The translations under genes were made by a program, and so were the position numbers. The notes below the pieces were generated by a model. It had not been told where the DNA came from, ran no database searches, and saw nothing but the letters and a program-made list of their open reading frames with translations. Positions 11,242 to 22,600 of a DNA stretch of 64,000 nt are shown here, in pieces. The first letter of the stretch is position 1; each line of letters begins with the position of its first letter. This stretch comes from Monocercomonoides exilis. Lineage: Eukaryota; Preaxostyla; Oxymonadida; Polymastigidae. The stretch lies in NCBI GenBank assembly GCA_001643675.2, contig LSRY02000023.1:1031001-1095000 (forward strand), read 5' to 3'.

Positions 11242-12568
11242 GGTCGTTTTCTGAAGTTGAACGGAGCAATGAGGAAGAGCAAAAAGCGAAAATTGAAGAA
11301 ATGAATGGGGTGATAGAAGAGATGAGCAAAGAGGAATTCTATTCCGTCTTCTCAGAAGACATGTTCAACAACATCAACAAAATGATGAAAAGAAAGAGAA
11401 TTAACGTTGAGAATGCGTGTTTGCAGCTGCTGAAGCACATTGGACATTTCAAAGTGCTGAAATGTGCGTTGATCCATGACTTTGCAGAATGCACTTTGAA
11501 TGGAAGACTTGAAACGATGATATCTGAAGAAGAAGAGAAGAAAGAAGAAAAAGACGAAAGGCTTCTTGTTGATGCTTGCGAAAGCTATCTTTTGCTGAAC
11601 GACAGATTCAATTCGTATTTGGTGTTGATTTGTATGCCTTGTCTTCTGAAGGCTGCATTGAACAAGAAGGAGAACGGGGAGACGCAAAAAGAGGTGGAAA
11701 TGGCATTGTTGGCTTTGAGCTACATTCACGAAAGATTTGTTTGAGAATCTCCTTTTTGTTTTTTTATTACATGATAGAAATTTTTTTCAACTTTTTTTTT
11801 TTTAATTTTTATTTTTGTTTGTTAAAGGAAATCCCAGAAGAATTGTTCTTCGACGAGATCAAAGAAATTGTGGAATACCATCATGAGCACCACAACCTCA
11901 CTCATCTTGCGTATGTTTCAGCTTGGAAATTTGCGATACGCAGATTGCGTTTCAATGAAAATTTGTACGATGCTGTTGCGAATGAACAGCATTTTGCGAA
12001 AGCAACAGGGAGAGAGCTGGAAGAGCTGGCAAAATGTGTGGATTGGACAGGCAAAAAGGAGAAAAAGGAAAGAGAAGAAGACTTTCTTTTGATGAGATGG
12101 CTAAAACGTTTGGGGATTTCTTTGGGAAATGCAAATTGTAGAATGAAGAGTATTACGGGGTTTGGGGGGGGGGGGGGGGCATTGTTGAAATATTCCGAGT
12201 TGGAAAGGAGAAATACCGAGAAATTTGGATGTGCAGCGAGGAACAGAAAATTTGAAGTTGATATGTTGATGAAAGGCGGAGCTCTTGATCTCATTTTGGA
12301 GGAGATTCAGGGGCTGACGTTGGATGACTATTTTTTGGAGAGCTATATGAAATGCCTTTTGGACATTTCGAGGCGATTGAAATTGAAGGATGATGACGAA
12401 GCTTGGGAAGCGAAAAGAAAGGCAACCATGATGGAGATACACGAAAAGCTGGAAGAAGAAGGATACGAAGATATCATCACATACTTTCATAAAAGATTGG
12501 ATTTTCTGAACAGAAACTATTTCAAAGAATTATCGTTGAATATTTCAGATTATTTTGTGAATTTTTGA
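11242..12568 (+). CDS. helical-repeat (armadillo-like) hypothetical protein, two visible exons, 5' incomplete
   Basis: Exon A starts after an acceptor (TTTTTGTTCAG, ending 11241) and runs to 11738. A GT-AG intron occupies 11739-11827 (89 nt), and exon B runs 11828-12568, ending in TGA. Splicing at phase 0 joins '...LSYIHERF' to 'EIPEELFFDEIKEIVEYH' and gives 392 residues from the Met codon at 11301, plus about 19 upstream residues in frame. The protein is helical and charged: 'NACLQLLKHIGHFKVLK', 'LLVDACESYLLLNDRF', 'MKGGALDLILEEIQ', 'KLEEEGYEDIITYFHKRLDFLN'. From memory this is a large uncharacterised multigene family in Monocercomonoides, probably alpha-solenoid. No catalytic motif is visible. 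One oddity is a run of 16 G inside exon B (12164-12179), encoding poly-Gly where I would expect family sequence; length variation or an assembly error there would shift the frame. Confidence 0.72.
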
Positions 12569-12612
12569 GGAAACACTTTGAATTTTGTCACTCATAATCT
12601 TTTCTTTTTCTT

Positions 12613-12659
12613 TTTCTATTTCTATTTCTATTTCTATTTCTATTTCTATTTCTATTTCT
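12613..12659. repeat. (TTTCTA)n microsatellite
   Basis: About eight tandem copies of TTTCTA lie just downstream of the helical-repeat gene, within a T-rich 3' region. Confidence 0.85.
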
Positions 12660-13124
12660 TTTTTCTTTTTTCTCATTTCACAAAATCTAAAACAAGCAAT
12701 CATTTGAGGATAATTTTCTTTTTCTCTTTTTTCTTTTCAAGAATTTTCTTTGAATGAACCGAAAAACAATTGATGTTTTTACAAAATAAAAACTTATAAA
12801 GAAACAACTTGTCCTTTTTTTTTCTTTCAAATTTCACTCAAAGAAATGATTGAGCATTATTCATTGAGTTGAAATGAAAAAAAAAGTATACTCAAAAGAA
12901 TAAACAAATGACCAACATAAAAGTTATAAACATCCAAAAACTTGAAAAACTGTGTTGCTCCAGATTATTCGAAAATCCAAATTTTCCTGACAAAAATATG
13001 AAGAATAATGTGCAATCTCCATTTAAACAAAAGAAAATTGGCTCATGAAGTAATGACGGTTTGTCAGAAGAAACGTAAAAATGTGCTTTTGGAAATATCT
13101 CTGGTATTTGAAAAATAGTAATTA

Positions 13125-13300
13125 CACCAAAAATTATTCAAAATCGAAAAACTTTCAACCAAAGTCGAAAAACTTTCAAACGAAATCGAAAATTATTATT
13201 CAAAGTCGGAAAACTTTCATTCAAAGTCGAAAATTATTATTCAAAGTCGAAAAAGTTGCAAACGAAATCGAAAAATTTTCAATCGAAATCGAAAAACTTT
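13125..13300 (+). repeat. 21-bp-period repeat, forward copy (inverted partner at 19262-19430)
   Basis: Degenerate tandem units of about 21 bp built on the core 'TTCAAAGTCGAAAA'. The array starts with TACACCAAAAAT and ends with a stretch reading GTTGCAAACGAAATCG. Both end signatures recur in reverse complement near 19.26-19.43 kb, so these are two inverted copies of one repeat. The period equals seven codons; one frame stays open in both copies and translates to an amphipathic heptad-like series with 'VEKVANEIEKFSIEIEK'. Whether it is ever translated is unknown. The two copies bracket a segment containing two decayed genes. Confidence 0.75.
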
Positions 13301-13347
13301 CAAGCAAAGTCGAAAGTTCGAAAAACTTCAAATTTTCAAAAAGATGA

Positions 13348-14780
13348 CAAAAATCAATAAAAGTCAAACAAACATTGTGATTGTTAAAATATCAATGATA
13401 TTTGTTATTTTAATGATTTTTCATGTTTTTTCCGAAATTTTTCTTTGCTTTCTTTTGTCCAATTACAAAATTTATAAATATGAGAGAAATACTGACACAT
13501 TTTGATCTTATTTCAATTGAAAGAACACTGCTTTTCAAAAGATTTGTAAAAAATAATTACCCATATTTTTTCTCAATTAATGAAGAATGATGCACGCAAT
13601 ATTGGCTCTCTAATTTCGCGTTTTTCATATCAAAAAACTCATTTCTAATGGAAGGCAACAAATGTTATAGCTTTTGTTTATTGTTTATAACTGAGTTTAT
13701 TTTGGTTCGAAATCTTCAAAATTTGCAGAAATCAGCAACGCAAACATTGCAGATAATATTTCCGAAAACAAAAGAATATTATTTTTCTATTGTGGAATAC
13801 TTTTTATTAAACGGTTATTTTTTTGTGAAATTTTCGATTTGGGTAAATTTTTTTGAAAAGTTCCTCGAGTTTAATTCTATCCCACAAAAGATCACATTTG
13901 ATCAAAAAATGTTGATCATTCCGTTCCCATTATTGTTTTATTAATATTTCATATTGTCATTTTCTGAGTTTATTATTGAAAAATAAGATACAAGTTTGTT
14001 GATATCATATGAGATGTAAACTCTCGTTTCATATTTGATATTAAAAACAATCATTTTGTTGTTATTTGGAACATTCAAATGTTTTTGTTAATATTTGCCT
14101 TTTTCATTACATTAGTTTGAATATACATCTTGCTTTTTTGGATAATTACTCTTTTTTAATATCCTTGGTTGTTAGAAATTTTATAGAAAAAATTTGCTTG
14201 ATTTGGAATGGTTTTTTTTTTGAAATTTATGAACAAAAAAGACTTGACATTTCACATCTCAAAACATGTGAATGATGTTCATTCAGTTGTTTGCAAAGGA
14301 CAGTTTTTGATATGAAAATTATAATATATATAAATATGAATAACCAGCAAGTTAATAATTTAAAAACCTTGGAATTGTGAAAACAAGAAAAGAACACATT
14401 TTTCACTCGTTGAATCAAATCATGAATTGCATTCATATTCACTTTCGTTTCCATATTTATCTGACTTTTCAAAATACTTTTCTTCTTTCTTAAACGTGAT
14501 GTCCGTAGAAAGCATTCTCTATCTTTTTCCAACACTCGAAAATTGTGAGATTTTCTTTTCATGTTAATTTCACTGGAATGAAATACGAAGTTGTTACAGC
14601 TCCACCAATAAATATGCCCGAAAATGTGATTGAATTGACCAAAATTCTTCTTTTAGCAAACGAAAATCAGAAATTATCTCTTTGCTCTTCTTTAACTTCA
14701 TTTTCATCTTTTTCAGTACATGGAGTGAGGAAGTGAGCATTCAGATCTTTTCACAAAAGATGCGTATGCATTCATGCCAA
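13348..14780. other. AT-rich spacer, no supportable gene
   Basis: Low-complexity AT-rich DNA with only short frames. A basic 111-codon minus-strand frame (14227-14562) and a plus-strand frame at 14545-14736 followed by an acceptor-like TTTTTCAG near 14716 could be exon remnants, but nothing identifies them. A stretch near 13545-13570 contains the AATTACCCATAT motif that also ends the fold-back element at 58.5-58.8 kb. Base composition changes sharply at about 14.8 kb. Confidence 0.4.
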
Positions 14781-14802
14781 CAACTATCTGATTTATCCTT
14801 CG

Positions 14803-17560
14803 TTGATGCTATCTGTGATAATACTGTTGGTGTTGCGATCTCCGCTGTTAAGGCTTGCGATGGTGAAGATGAATGACGAAACGATGGGTCGAGGGGTTGT
14901 AGTGTGTGAAGCGGAGGAGATCATGGAGAAGGGGCTGAGGATGGATGATGTGGTTCTGTCGCCTGCGGCTATTGAGCTGGTGGTGCTGGAGGAGCGAAAA
15001 GAGTAAGAGGAAGGAAGAGAAGAAAAGAAGGAGAGTTACAAGATTGTGAAGCAGGAGATGAAGACGAGGTGTTCAGTATTCGCATGCTGTTGCAAAATAT
15101 CCAAGATGACAAGCGGATATAGAAGCCGAATAGCGCTCTAGCAGAGCTGATGTAGGAGAATGACAAAATCAATATGATGCTGGAGAAGAAGATTCTAAAG
15201 TTGACCGAGAAGAACTTCACAGAGTTGAAGAAGCTGCAGGAACAGCTGCTGGAGACGCAGGATAAGACTGAATTTATTGATGAAAGGATAGAGAAAGAGA
15301 AAAAGTGCAAGACGCAGTTGTGTGTAGTGGTAAGTGTGGATAGCAATCTGTTGCCAGAGGGTCGGGTGTGTCGCTTGCCAAAACTTCATCGTTGGCCTCA
15401 GCAGGTCGCGGAATAGTTCTGTCTTCGGCTTTATTGATTCTGCCTTCAGGGCTGCATGAAAAGTTGTAGGAGAAGTTAATAGAGATCATCAAAAATGGAA
15501 GTGCTGCGATGCTTGGGCAAGATCCGAACAGGAAGGTTGTTACTGTGAAAGTCGGGAGCGAGATGAGTGTTGCATGAGAAGAAGACAGAGGTCGGGCTGA
15601 GAGTGCAGGAGGAAGTGGTGGAGGAGGCGAATGAGGAGTGGATGCAACAGTGCAGGAGAAAATGAACAAGATGGAGAAGGAAATGAAGATGCGGACAGTG
15701 ATGATGAAAGTGCAGGAGCAGACGATAAGCGAGCAGAAGGTGATGTTCAATAATGTGACTGAAAAGCTAAAGACGGGGCTAATACAAAGCGAGAAAAAGC
15801 AGAAGAAAATGAAGGTGTTATACGAAGAAATTGTGGAGAGGTAGGTTAAGCAGGCTAAGGAGCTGGAGGAGCAGGTTTTGCGGGGGGAGATTGGCGGTGG
15901 CAGGGAAGGAAGGGCAGAGGAGAAACGGGGGAGAAGGAAAGTTGGGGCAGGGAGGAGGAGGAGGAGGAGCAGCAGAAGCGGAGGGGGAGAATATAAGGAG
16001 GCATAGGAGGGGGAAAAGGCAGAAGAAAGAGATGCGGGTGCGGTGTATGGGATTCAGCTGTCGCTGCATGAGGATGCGAAGAGAGAGCGGGAAGACTGGA
16101 TGCCAACTGGGGCAGAGGAAGGGGCAGGGAAGGCGACTGTTGCGCAGCGGCTGAACATGCTTCTTGAGCAGACGACAGACAGCCGAGACCGGGAAGAGTC
16201 GGAGTGGCCAGTGTCTTCGTGTGGTGGAACGGGGGCAGGGCAGCCTGGGGAAGGTGGGGTGTCTTTGCCGGTGGGGCCGACAGCGATGGAGCGGCTGATG
16301 AGCGCAGTGTCGGGGTCGCTGGGGCAGGTGGCGTACGAAACGGCGCATGTGCATTGGATGCCGCACATATATAAGTTGCATATTCCGATTCAGCTGAGTC
16401 AGCAGTTTCCAAAGACAGGACTTAAGCAGAAGCAGGCGTGGACGCTGTCGAAGATTCAGGGGGTATATGGAGACAAGATATTGGCAGATTTGAGCGACTA
16501 CAGAGCTTGCCGGGAAGGTGTGGTGCTTTCAATACAGGCCAAGAAGACTTTGAGAATATGTGATCGTGGGAGAAGTGCTCGGAGATATAGAAGAAAAATG
16601 TTGTGCTGATGGCAATGATCTGCTTGATGTAACTATTCCGAAAGGAATTTGCGGAGGTGCGGCTGTTAGGAAGCATGTTCCGCAGGAGTTTTCCGAAGGC
16701 GAGCTGTCGTTCTTCCTGTACTGCTACACGGTTCTGTTTGAAAGCATTAAGACGTGGCAAGCTGTGGAAAAAACGAAAACTTCCTGATGGTATTGTTCAA
16801 GGTGTATTAGAATGCATCAGCACGGTGCTTGAAGTGCCGTCGGAGAATAAGATCAAGATGTCTTTTGGGGAGTTTGATGGGGTGAAGTCGGAGAATGGGG
16901 AGTTCGACGCATCTGTGTTTCTTGGATAGCTGTTGAATTACTACCGGGCAGAGGCAGTGAAGCGGAAGGAGGAGATGAAGAAGCTGCATGGTGTGATATG
17001 CAGTTGCGATATATTGACTTTATCATCAGGCACAGTGTTCAGAGAGATCACGTACTCTGAGCTGGAGTCTCTTCTGCGTGCGCGCTATCCGCAGATGCAA
17101 CAGGCGCTGTCGCAACAATCCTTCTGAGATGCATCCCATCTGTCGAGGTGCTTTCTGCCATCGTTTGCGTCTGTGCTGGAGGCGTGCTAGCCTAACAACT
17201 TCATTGCGCTATTCCTGCGACTGCAAGACATGCTTGTTTCAACCGATAGACAAGTGTTTCTATCACCTTTATAGAACAGTGCAGCTGCGGAGACGGTGAA
17301 ATGGCACCTTGTGCTGCTGAAGCCTGCACTGTACGACCTTTGTATGTGCTTTCGGAGCTATCTGCAGGGATAGGGTTGAAGCTGTGCGCGAACGCTGTAT
17401 AGTAGGCGGTGGGGAAGAAAGAATGGCGGAGGGCGCTGTTTCGAATGGCGCGGCTGCTGGTGGAGCTGGTGGGGCTGCAGCTGGGGAGGAACGAGGTGGG
17501 AGTTTTATTTTCTTTGGTCCGCTTCCGCTGGGCATGTAGTGCGTGGTGAAGATTCATGAG
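14803..17560 (+). pseudogene. GC-rich decayed coiled-coil protein gene, unrecognised
   Basis: This block is conspicuously richer in G and C than everything around it and encodes protein-like sequence in pieces. In order: 'CEAEEIMEKGLRMDDVVLSP' (14.9 kb); a coiled coil with 'LTEKNFTELKKLQEQLLETQ' (15.2 kb); a strong donor GTAAGT at 15330 and an acceptor GCCTTCAG ending 15449; a second coiled coil with 'VQEQTISEQKVMFNNVTEKL' (15.7 kb); a globular part with 'YGDKILADLSDYRACREGVV' (16.5 kb) and 'ELSFFLYCYTVLFESIKTW' (16.7 kb); and 'LLNYYRAEAVKRKEEMKKLH' (16.95 kb). The frame changes near 15055, 15567, 15650, 16555 and 16770. In-frame stops are TAA 15004 and TAG 15120, 15153, 15467, 15842, 16004 and 16927, with the first TGA at 17125 and TAG 17188 beyond it. 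Most likely a pseudogene of a cytoskeletal-type coiled-coil protein; I cannot name the family. Confidence 0.6.
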
Positions 17561-17794
17561 GCAATAATGTTGTTGAAGGAGGGATAAGAAGGCTATGCCT
17601 TTCCAACTGCTTTGTCGGAATTGCCATTATTAATGTTATCTTCTTTTCCTTTTTAATTTTCTTCCTGCCTCTTTTCTTTCTCTTCTTTTTCTTCAAATCT
17701 TTAACACTCTGTTATTTTGGAATCTCCATTTTTCTTCCCAATTTGCTTTTGTTCCATCCAACAGCTCATTTTCCCAAAATTCTCCTTTAATAAT

Positions 17795-18770
17795 TCACAT
17801 CAATTTTCTTTCAAAGTATATTTTGAAAGAAACAAATATTTTATCAATCTTTTTTATGCGTTTTTTCTCAATAAATACTTCTAAAAAAAATGTTTGAAAT
17901 GCAGGAAATGAAGGAGTTAAAGAAGTTTTTTCTGAATTTCTTGAACAATTATTGAATGAGGAGATTTCAACAGAAATTATTACAGAATCAGAATCTTGTA
18001 TCACAATGTTGTATCCTTTTAATAGCTTCACATCATCAGCTACAACCCAATTAAATGTAACTTCTTTGCTTTGTCCAATTTCAATGATATCTGATGTTGC
18101 CTCAATATGCTCTAATTTCACATTCATCAACGAAATCTGATCCCCACGAAGCACGAATGAAGGCTTGTAGAATGAAAGCATTGTTATCGAGCAGTTATCA
18201 ACATGCAGAACTTTATTTTCGATGGTTAACAATGTTGGATTGAGAATAACAGATTCAATATTTTCTGATTGGACAACCGAAGAAAAATAAACAGATGAAA
18301 GAGAAAGTTGTCCGTTTGTTTCATGAATGATTGAATTGCCTGAATATGAAAACGATTTCCCAAAATTGAATTTCAATCTTTCAATTCGAATATTCTCTGT
18401 GGTTGTGATAAGGCTTCCCGCATTGCTGACAATCGTTAAGTTCAGATTGATCAGAGCGGTTGAGGGAGATTTCAACGAGTGAATGCTAACATTTTGCAAA
18501 CTGCATTATCCATTGATGATGGTTTCCTCCGATATCAATAGTTGCGAATATGATGAAGGAATGATGTGTTGAACTCCAACATCCAATGAATAACAGGGAG
18601 CACTCAACTCTCCACATTGTTTGCTATCTGCGTGATTGTCTGCAGTTATAGACACAAATATCGTCTCACTCTGGTATCTCATAACCCTCAGCAGAAGATA
18701 TACTTCACCAATAAACGAGTCGGTTGTGCATCCCCACATCGCCAGCTCTTTCTCAAAAGGTGCTCAGAAA
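17795..18770 (-). pseudogene. broken partial copy of the beta-helix/pseudokinase surface gene
   Basis: Residue-by-residue similarity to the surface gene at 917-8671, corresponding to its segment at about 3090-3970. Shared signatures include 'WGCTTDSF', 'CYSLDVGVQHIIPSSYSQLL' (parent 'CQSLDVGVQHIIPSSYSQLL'), 'FSYSG.SIIHE' and 'SRNSE'. The copy covers only an interior part of the ectodomain: no signal peptide, membrane segment or kinase-like region. Homology stops near 18770 upstream and about 17910 downstream, after which the frame runs into unrelated AT-rich sequence to 17795. An in-frame TAA at 18506-18508 replaces a GAA of the parent, while the frame stays the same on both sides. It is therefore a truncated, nonsense-bearing duplicate, probably non-functional, and a likely donor or relic of gene-family recombination. 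Confidence 0.85.
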
Positions 18771-19261
18771 TCTGTAACACATTTGAAACACTAAAAAAGA
18801 AAGTGTCAAAATTAATTAAACATAAAGAAAAACAAATAGCAAACCATCAATTTTTTAAAATAATTTTGTTCACTCCAACTTGTGCAAGCTGTATTTGCTT
18901 CCATGAAAGTTGATATTCAATCTGAGTTTAAAAAAATTCTGATTAAGTTAAAACTTAAGTGATCATCAGAATATTTGTTTATTCCTTTAAAAAATCTAAA
19001 CAAACCATGAACAATTCATGAAGTTGCAAATGCAAAATAGTTCAACATAATAAAACTCTTTTTCATTGTGAAACAAATAATTAAATTTTGATCAAAAAAT
19101 CAGATATATAATTTTTTGTGACAAAATGTTTTTTCTCATTTTGAAGTTTGCAATGAACTGATAAGCATTATAGTGAATTTTTTCGTTTTTGATGAGAATA
19201 ATGGTAACGGAATGAACAATAATTAACTTCAATGGGTCAAATATTTGATCTGATGTCACTT
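18771..19261. other. AT-rich spacer
   Basis: No reading frame with recognisable content was found between the end of the surface-gene relic and the second copy of the 21-bp-period repeat. Confidence 0.45.
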
Positions 19262-19430
19262 TTCAAAAAAATTTTGCCATTTCGATTGAAAATTTTTCGA
19301 TTTCGTTTGCAACTTTTTCGACTTTGAATAATAATTTTCGACTTTGAATGAAACTTTTTCGACTTCGAATGAAAACTTTCGACTTTGAATGAAAGTTTTC
19401 CGACTTTGAATTATTTTTGGTGTATCTATC
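19262..19430 (-). repeat. 21-bp-period repeat, inverted copy
   Basis: The reverse complement of this stretch matches the array at 13125-13300, including the same start (TACACCAAAAAT), the same 'TTCAAAGTCGAAAA' cores and the same end (GTTGCAAACGAAATCG followed by AAAAATTTTC). The array is slightly shorter and some units differ. Together the copies form an inverted pair about 6 kb apart. Confidence 0.75.
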
Positions 19431-19672
19431 CACAACAAAGCAATGCATTTGAAATCAAAGTCTTTCTTCAAATTTTTTGGGGGAAAAACGTTTGAAAAAT
19501 TTTTTATTTAAATGCAAATTTATTATTTCAAACGCAAATTTTTTGATTTTGAATTTATACTGATTTGTTTCAAAATAAAAATTATCATAAACATTATAAA
19601 TTTTAAAATAAATTAAATATTAACAAATATGAAACACAAGATACGATAGAACAATTAAAAAGTTGAGGAAAA

Positions 19673-22600
19673 TCAAATACGAGAAAAAGTAGTTGGAGCA
19701 ACAGAGAGTGCAAAAGGCATCATTGCAGTTGTAAAAGAAGATGATAAAAGAGGAGAATTGGCTGATGAGGCTTGTTTGAGTGCAAGAGGGTGAACAGATT
19801 GAAAGGAAACAAGAAGCAACAAAGCATGCTGCGGGAAAGGTAATTCAACGAACAGTGGGCTTACTGATTCACACAGTGGGAGAGCAAGAGAAAAAGCATG
19901 GGATGTACACATTAAGGAGGATGGGCGCGATGACGCAAAAGGATAGAAAGAGGAAGGAACAAAGGAAGCGGAAGTTGATGTCGAAGCTAAATATGAAGGG
20001 GTAGAAGTGTTCGGCAAAAGAGGAGACGAAGAAGATGGAGGAGAAGTACTTGGTGGTGGTGGAGATGCAGACATTTGTTGATGAAGTGAAGGAGATGACG
20101 AGCCTTCGCATGGAACAAAGAAAGACAAATGAAGCATCACAGGAATATGGCAATGCGACAAATAAGGCGAAAGAGACGAATTTCTGTTTGAAGGAAATGA
20201 GGATGTGGAAGGAGGAATACTTGAAGAGGCATAAGCAACATTTTGCGGGAATATTGGCGTAGATGGGAAAGAAGACATATAAGAGCGCTGGAAGAAAGGA
20301 GGAACTCGGATCTGAAAAACCAACCCCGACACCAAAGTGACTCTGCGAAAGTTGAATCTGAAAAGCTGCAGTCCAGTAGTCGAAGAAGAAACACTAGGAA
20401 GAATAGAAGATGGCACGTGATGATGGATATAATAGGAAGATGTGGGAGATGAAGATGAAGATGAGGAAGATGAGGAAGAAGATAAAATATTTGTTGCCGA
20501 ATGTTGATAAGAAGGAAACAAAGAGTGAAGAGGATGAGGAGGAGGAGATGAAGCATAGACTGATGCTAAGAGCGACAGCTGTTTGGGAGATGGCGGGACA
20601 AGATGTGATGACAGCACAGATGAAGCAAGATCGTAGGAAGACATGGTGGTTGGGCGAAGAATTGGGTTGATTGGAAAGCGATTTGACAGCGCAGCATCTG
20701 ACAAAGCAGGTGGAGTAATGAAAGTGGAGGAAAAGCCGCCCATCACCTGGATGCGAGACAGTCGAAGCGAATGAAGGGTAAGCTGAGAAGAAGCAGATGA
20801 GAGCATCCTTTCGTCAAAAAAGTGGTTGCAGCAAGGCGACGACGATGGCAAGGCAGAACAGGAGAGAGGAAAAGAAGCTGCGACTGAGCACGAAATTGAA
20901 GAAGACAGAAGAGGCTGTGCAGGGGAGAATGTGTGCAGTGGAAGTGGTGTAAAGTGGATGATTAGTGCCCGACAGAATGTGTACGGGAAAATTAAATCAA
21001 TACGTTCCGGCGAGTTCAACCTCGCAAGTGGTTTCAAAGGAGACAAAGGCTCTTGTGGGAAAGGTGAAAAAGAAAGTGGTATTGAAACATTTTTCATGTC
21101 AAAATTTGAAATCAACGCATTTGAAGAAGAAGATGATGATGACGATGATGAAGTTTGTTTTGTAAACGAAACAGTTGAGGGAAAAGAAGAGGAAAGCTGG
21201 AGAAGTGCTTGCTGTGTAAGATGGCTAATTGAATGCAACGGATAAACAGATACATCAAATGGGAGTTTTAAAGCTGTTTTTCTGTAGTCATCTTCTTTTT
21301 CCAATTGGCCTGAATATTGAATCATTCCCTGAAAGTCACAAAATCCAGAGGCAGGTGCAGAAATTGAAACAGATCGAATGAAACAAGAAGAAGATAGCAA
21401 AAGAACAAAGCTTAAAGAAGGCAAATACGGAGCAGATATCCAAGTTGAGTCAGAGGAAGATGTGGGCAATGGCAGAGGAGGGAGCAAAAGGATGGAAGCA
21501 GGAAGAGAAGGGTTGGCAGACGGAGGAGTGAGGAGAAAGTCTGAAGATGGCCAGAGAGAAACATCGGTGCAACCAGAAATATAGGAAGAGAGCAAAGGAT
21601 GTGGATTGTCGGCGGGTAAAGATGAAGAGACAACGTTTGAAAAATTGCTGTTTTTTGAATCGTTTTGCTGGGTTGAAGAATTCCACAGGGATCTTTGTGA
21701 AGACGAAAGCGACAAGTGTTTAGGGAGTTGCAAATGTTGATTAAATTGGATGGATCTCTGGTTGCATTGCTGTGAGCGTGTTAAGAAATTTACAAGAGAG
21801 GAAGCATTATCCGAATGGAGCAGCACTCCAAACAAATCTTCAACAGCTCTTTCTTTCTTTTCCATCAGCAGAATTTTTTTCTGTTTTGCTCGTTTTTCTT
21901 CTCTTTCAATAAGGAAAAAATATGGAAACAGGCTTCGCTGTAGTGCAATGTTCAGCTGGTGGAAGAAAGCACGAGAAAGCGAAGAGAGCAACGAGAAGAG
22001 CGAGGCAAACAAGGAATAGCATTCGGGGCACAAGAAATCATTTGAGAAAGGAAGAGCAGGGAAGAGGAGCGACAAGCTGCTTGGAGTTAGAATGGGGTCG
22101 TTGTTGTGTGTGAGTGACTCTGCCGCCAGCCCATCGTCAAAAAGCGGCAGGAGCTGCTCTTCCATTTGCTCGTTGCGAGCACCCGCAGTGTTTGAAGCGA
22201 TGCAGGTGTAGCACACAAGACGGGAGCAGAAGCGGCATTTGTGGAGAACAGAGGGCTGCTGAGAACAAACATAGCACGAATAAACAGGTGGAGTGGGCAG
22301 CATTTGGGATGAAAGTATCTGCGAAGACGGATATGTTGATGTTTGAGGCATTCCTGTTGTTTCTTGGCTTATTAAATGTGAAGCGGTTCTTTCATCGTTG
22401 TGAGGAGAAATCGATCGAATGGCATGTGGAGTGGAAATTGTTTGCTTTTTTGATGAATCAGAAAGTTGAATTGAGGATGTTCGACTCGATGCTGAATAAG
22501 AAGATGAAGAAGAAGAAAATGATCGAAGTAAATTCCCTTTTGAACTGTCTGTTTGCTGGTATGATGCAACAAATGAAGAAGACGTTGACGAAAGAGAAGA

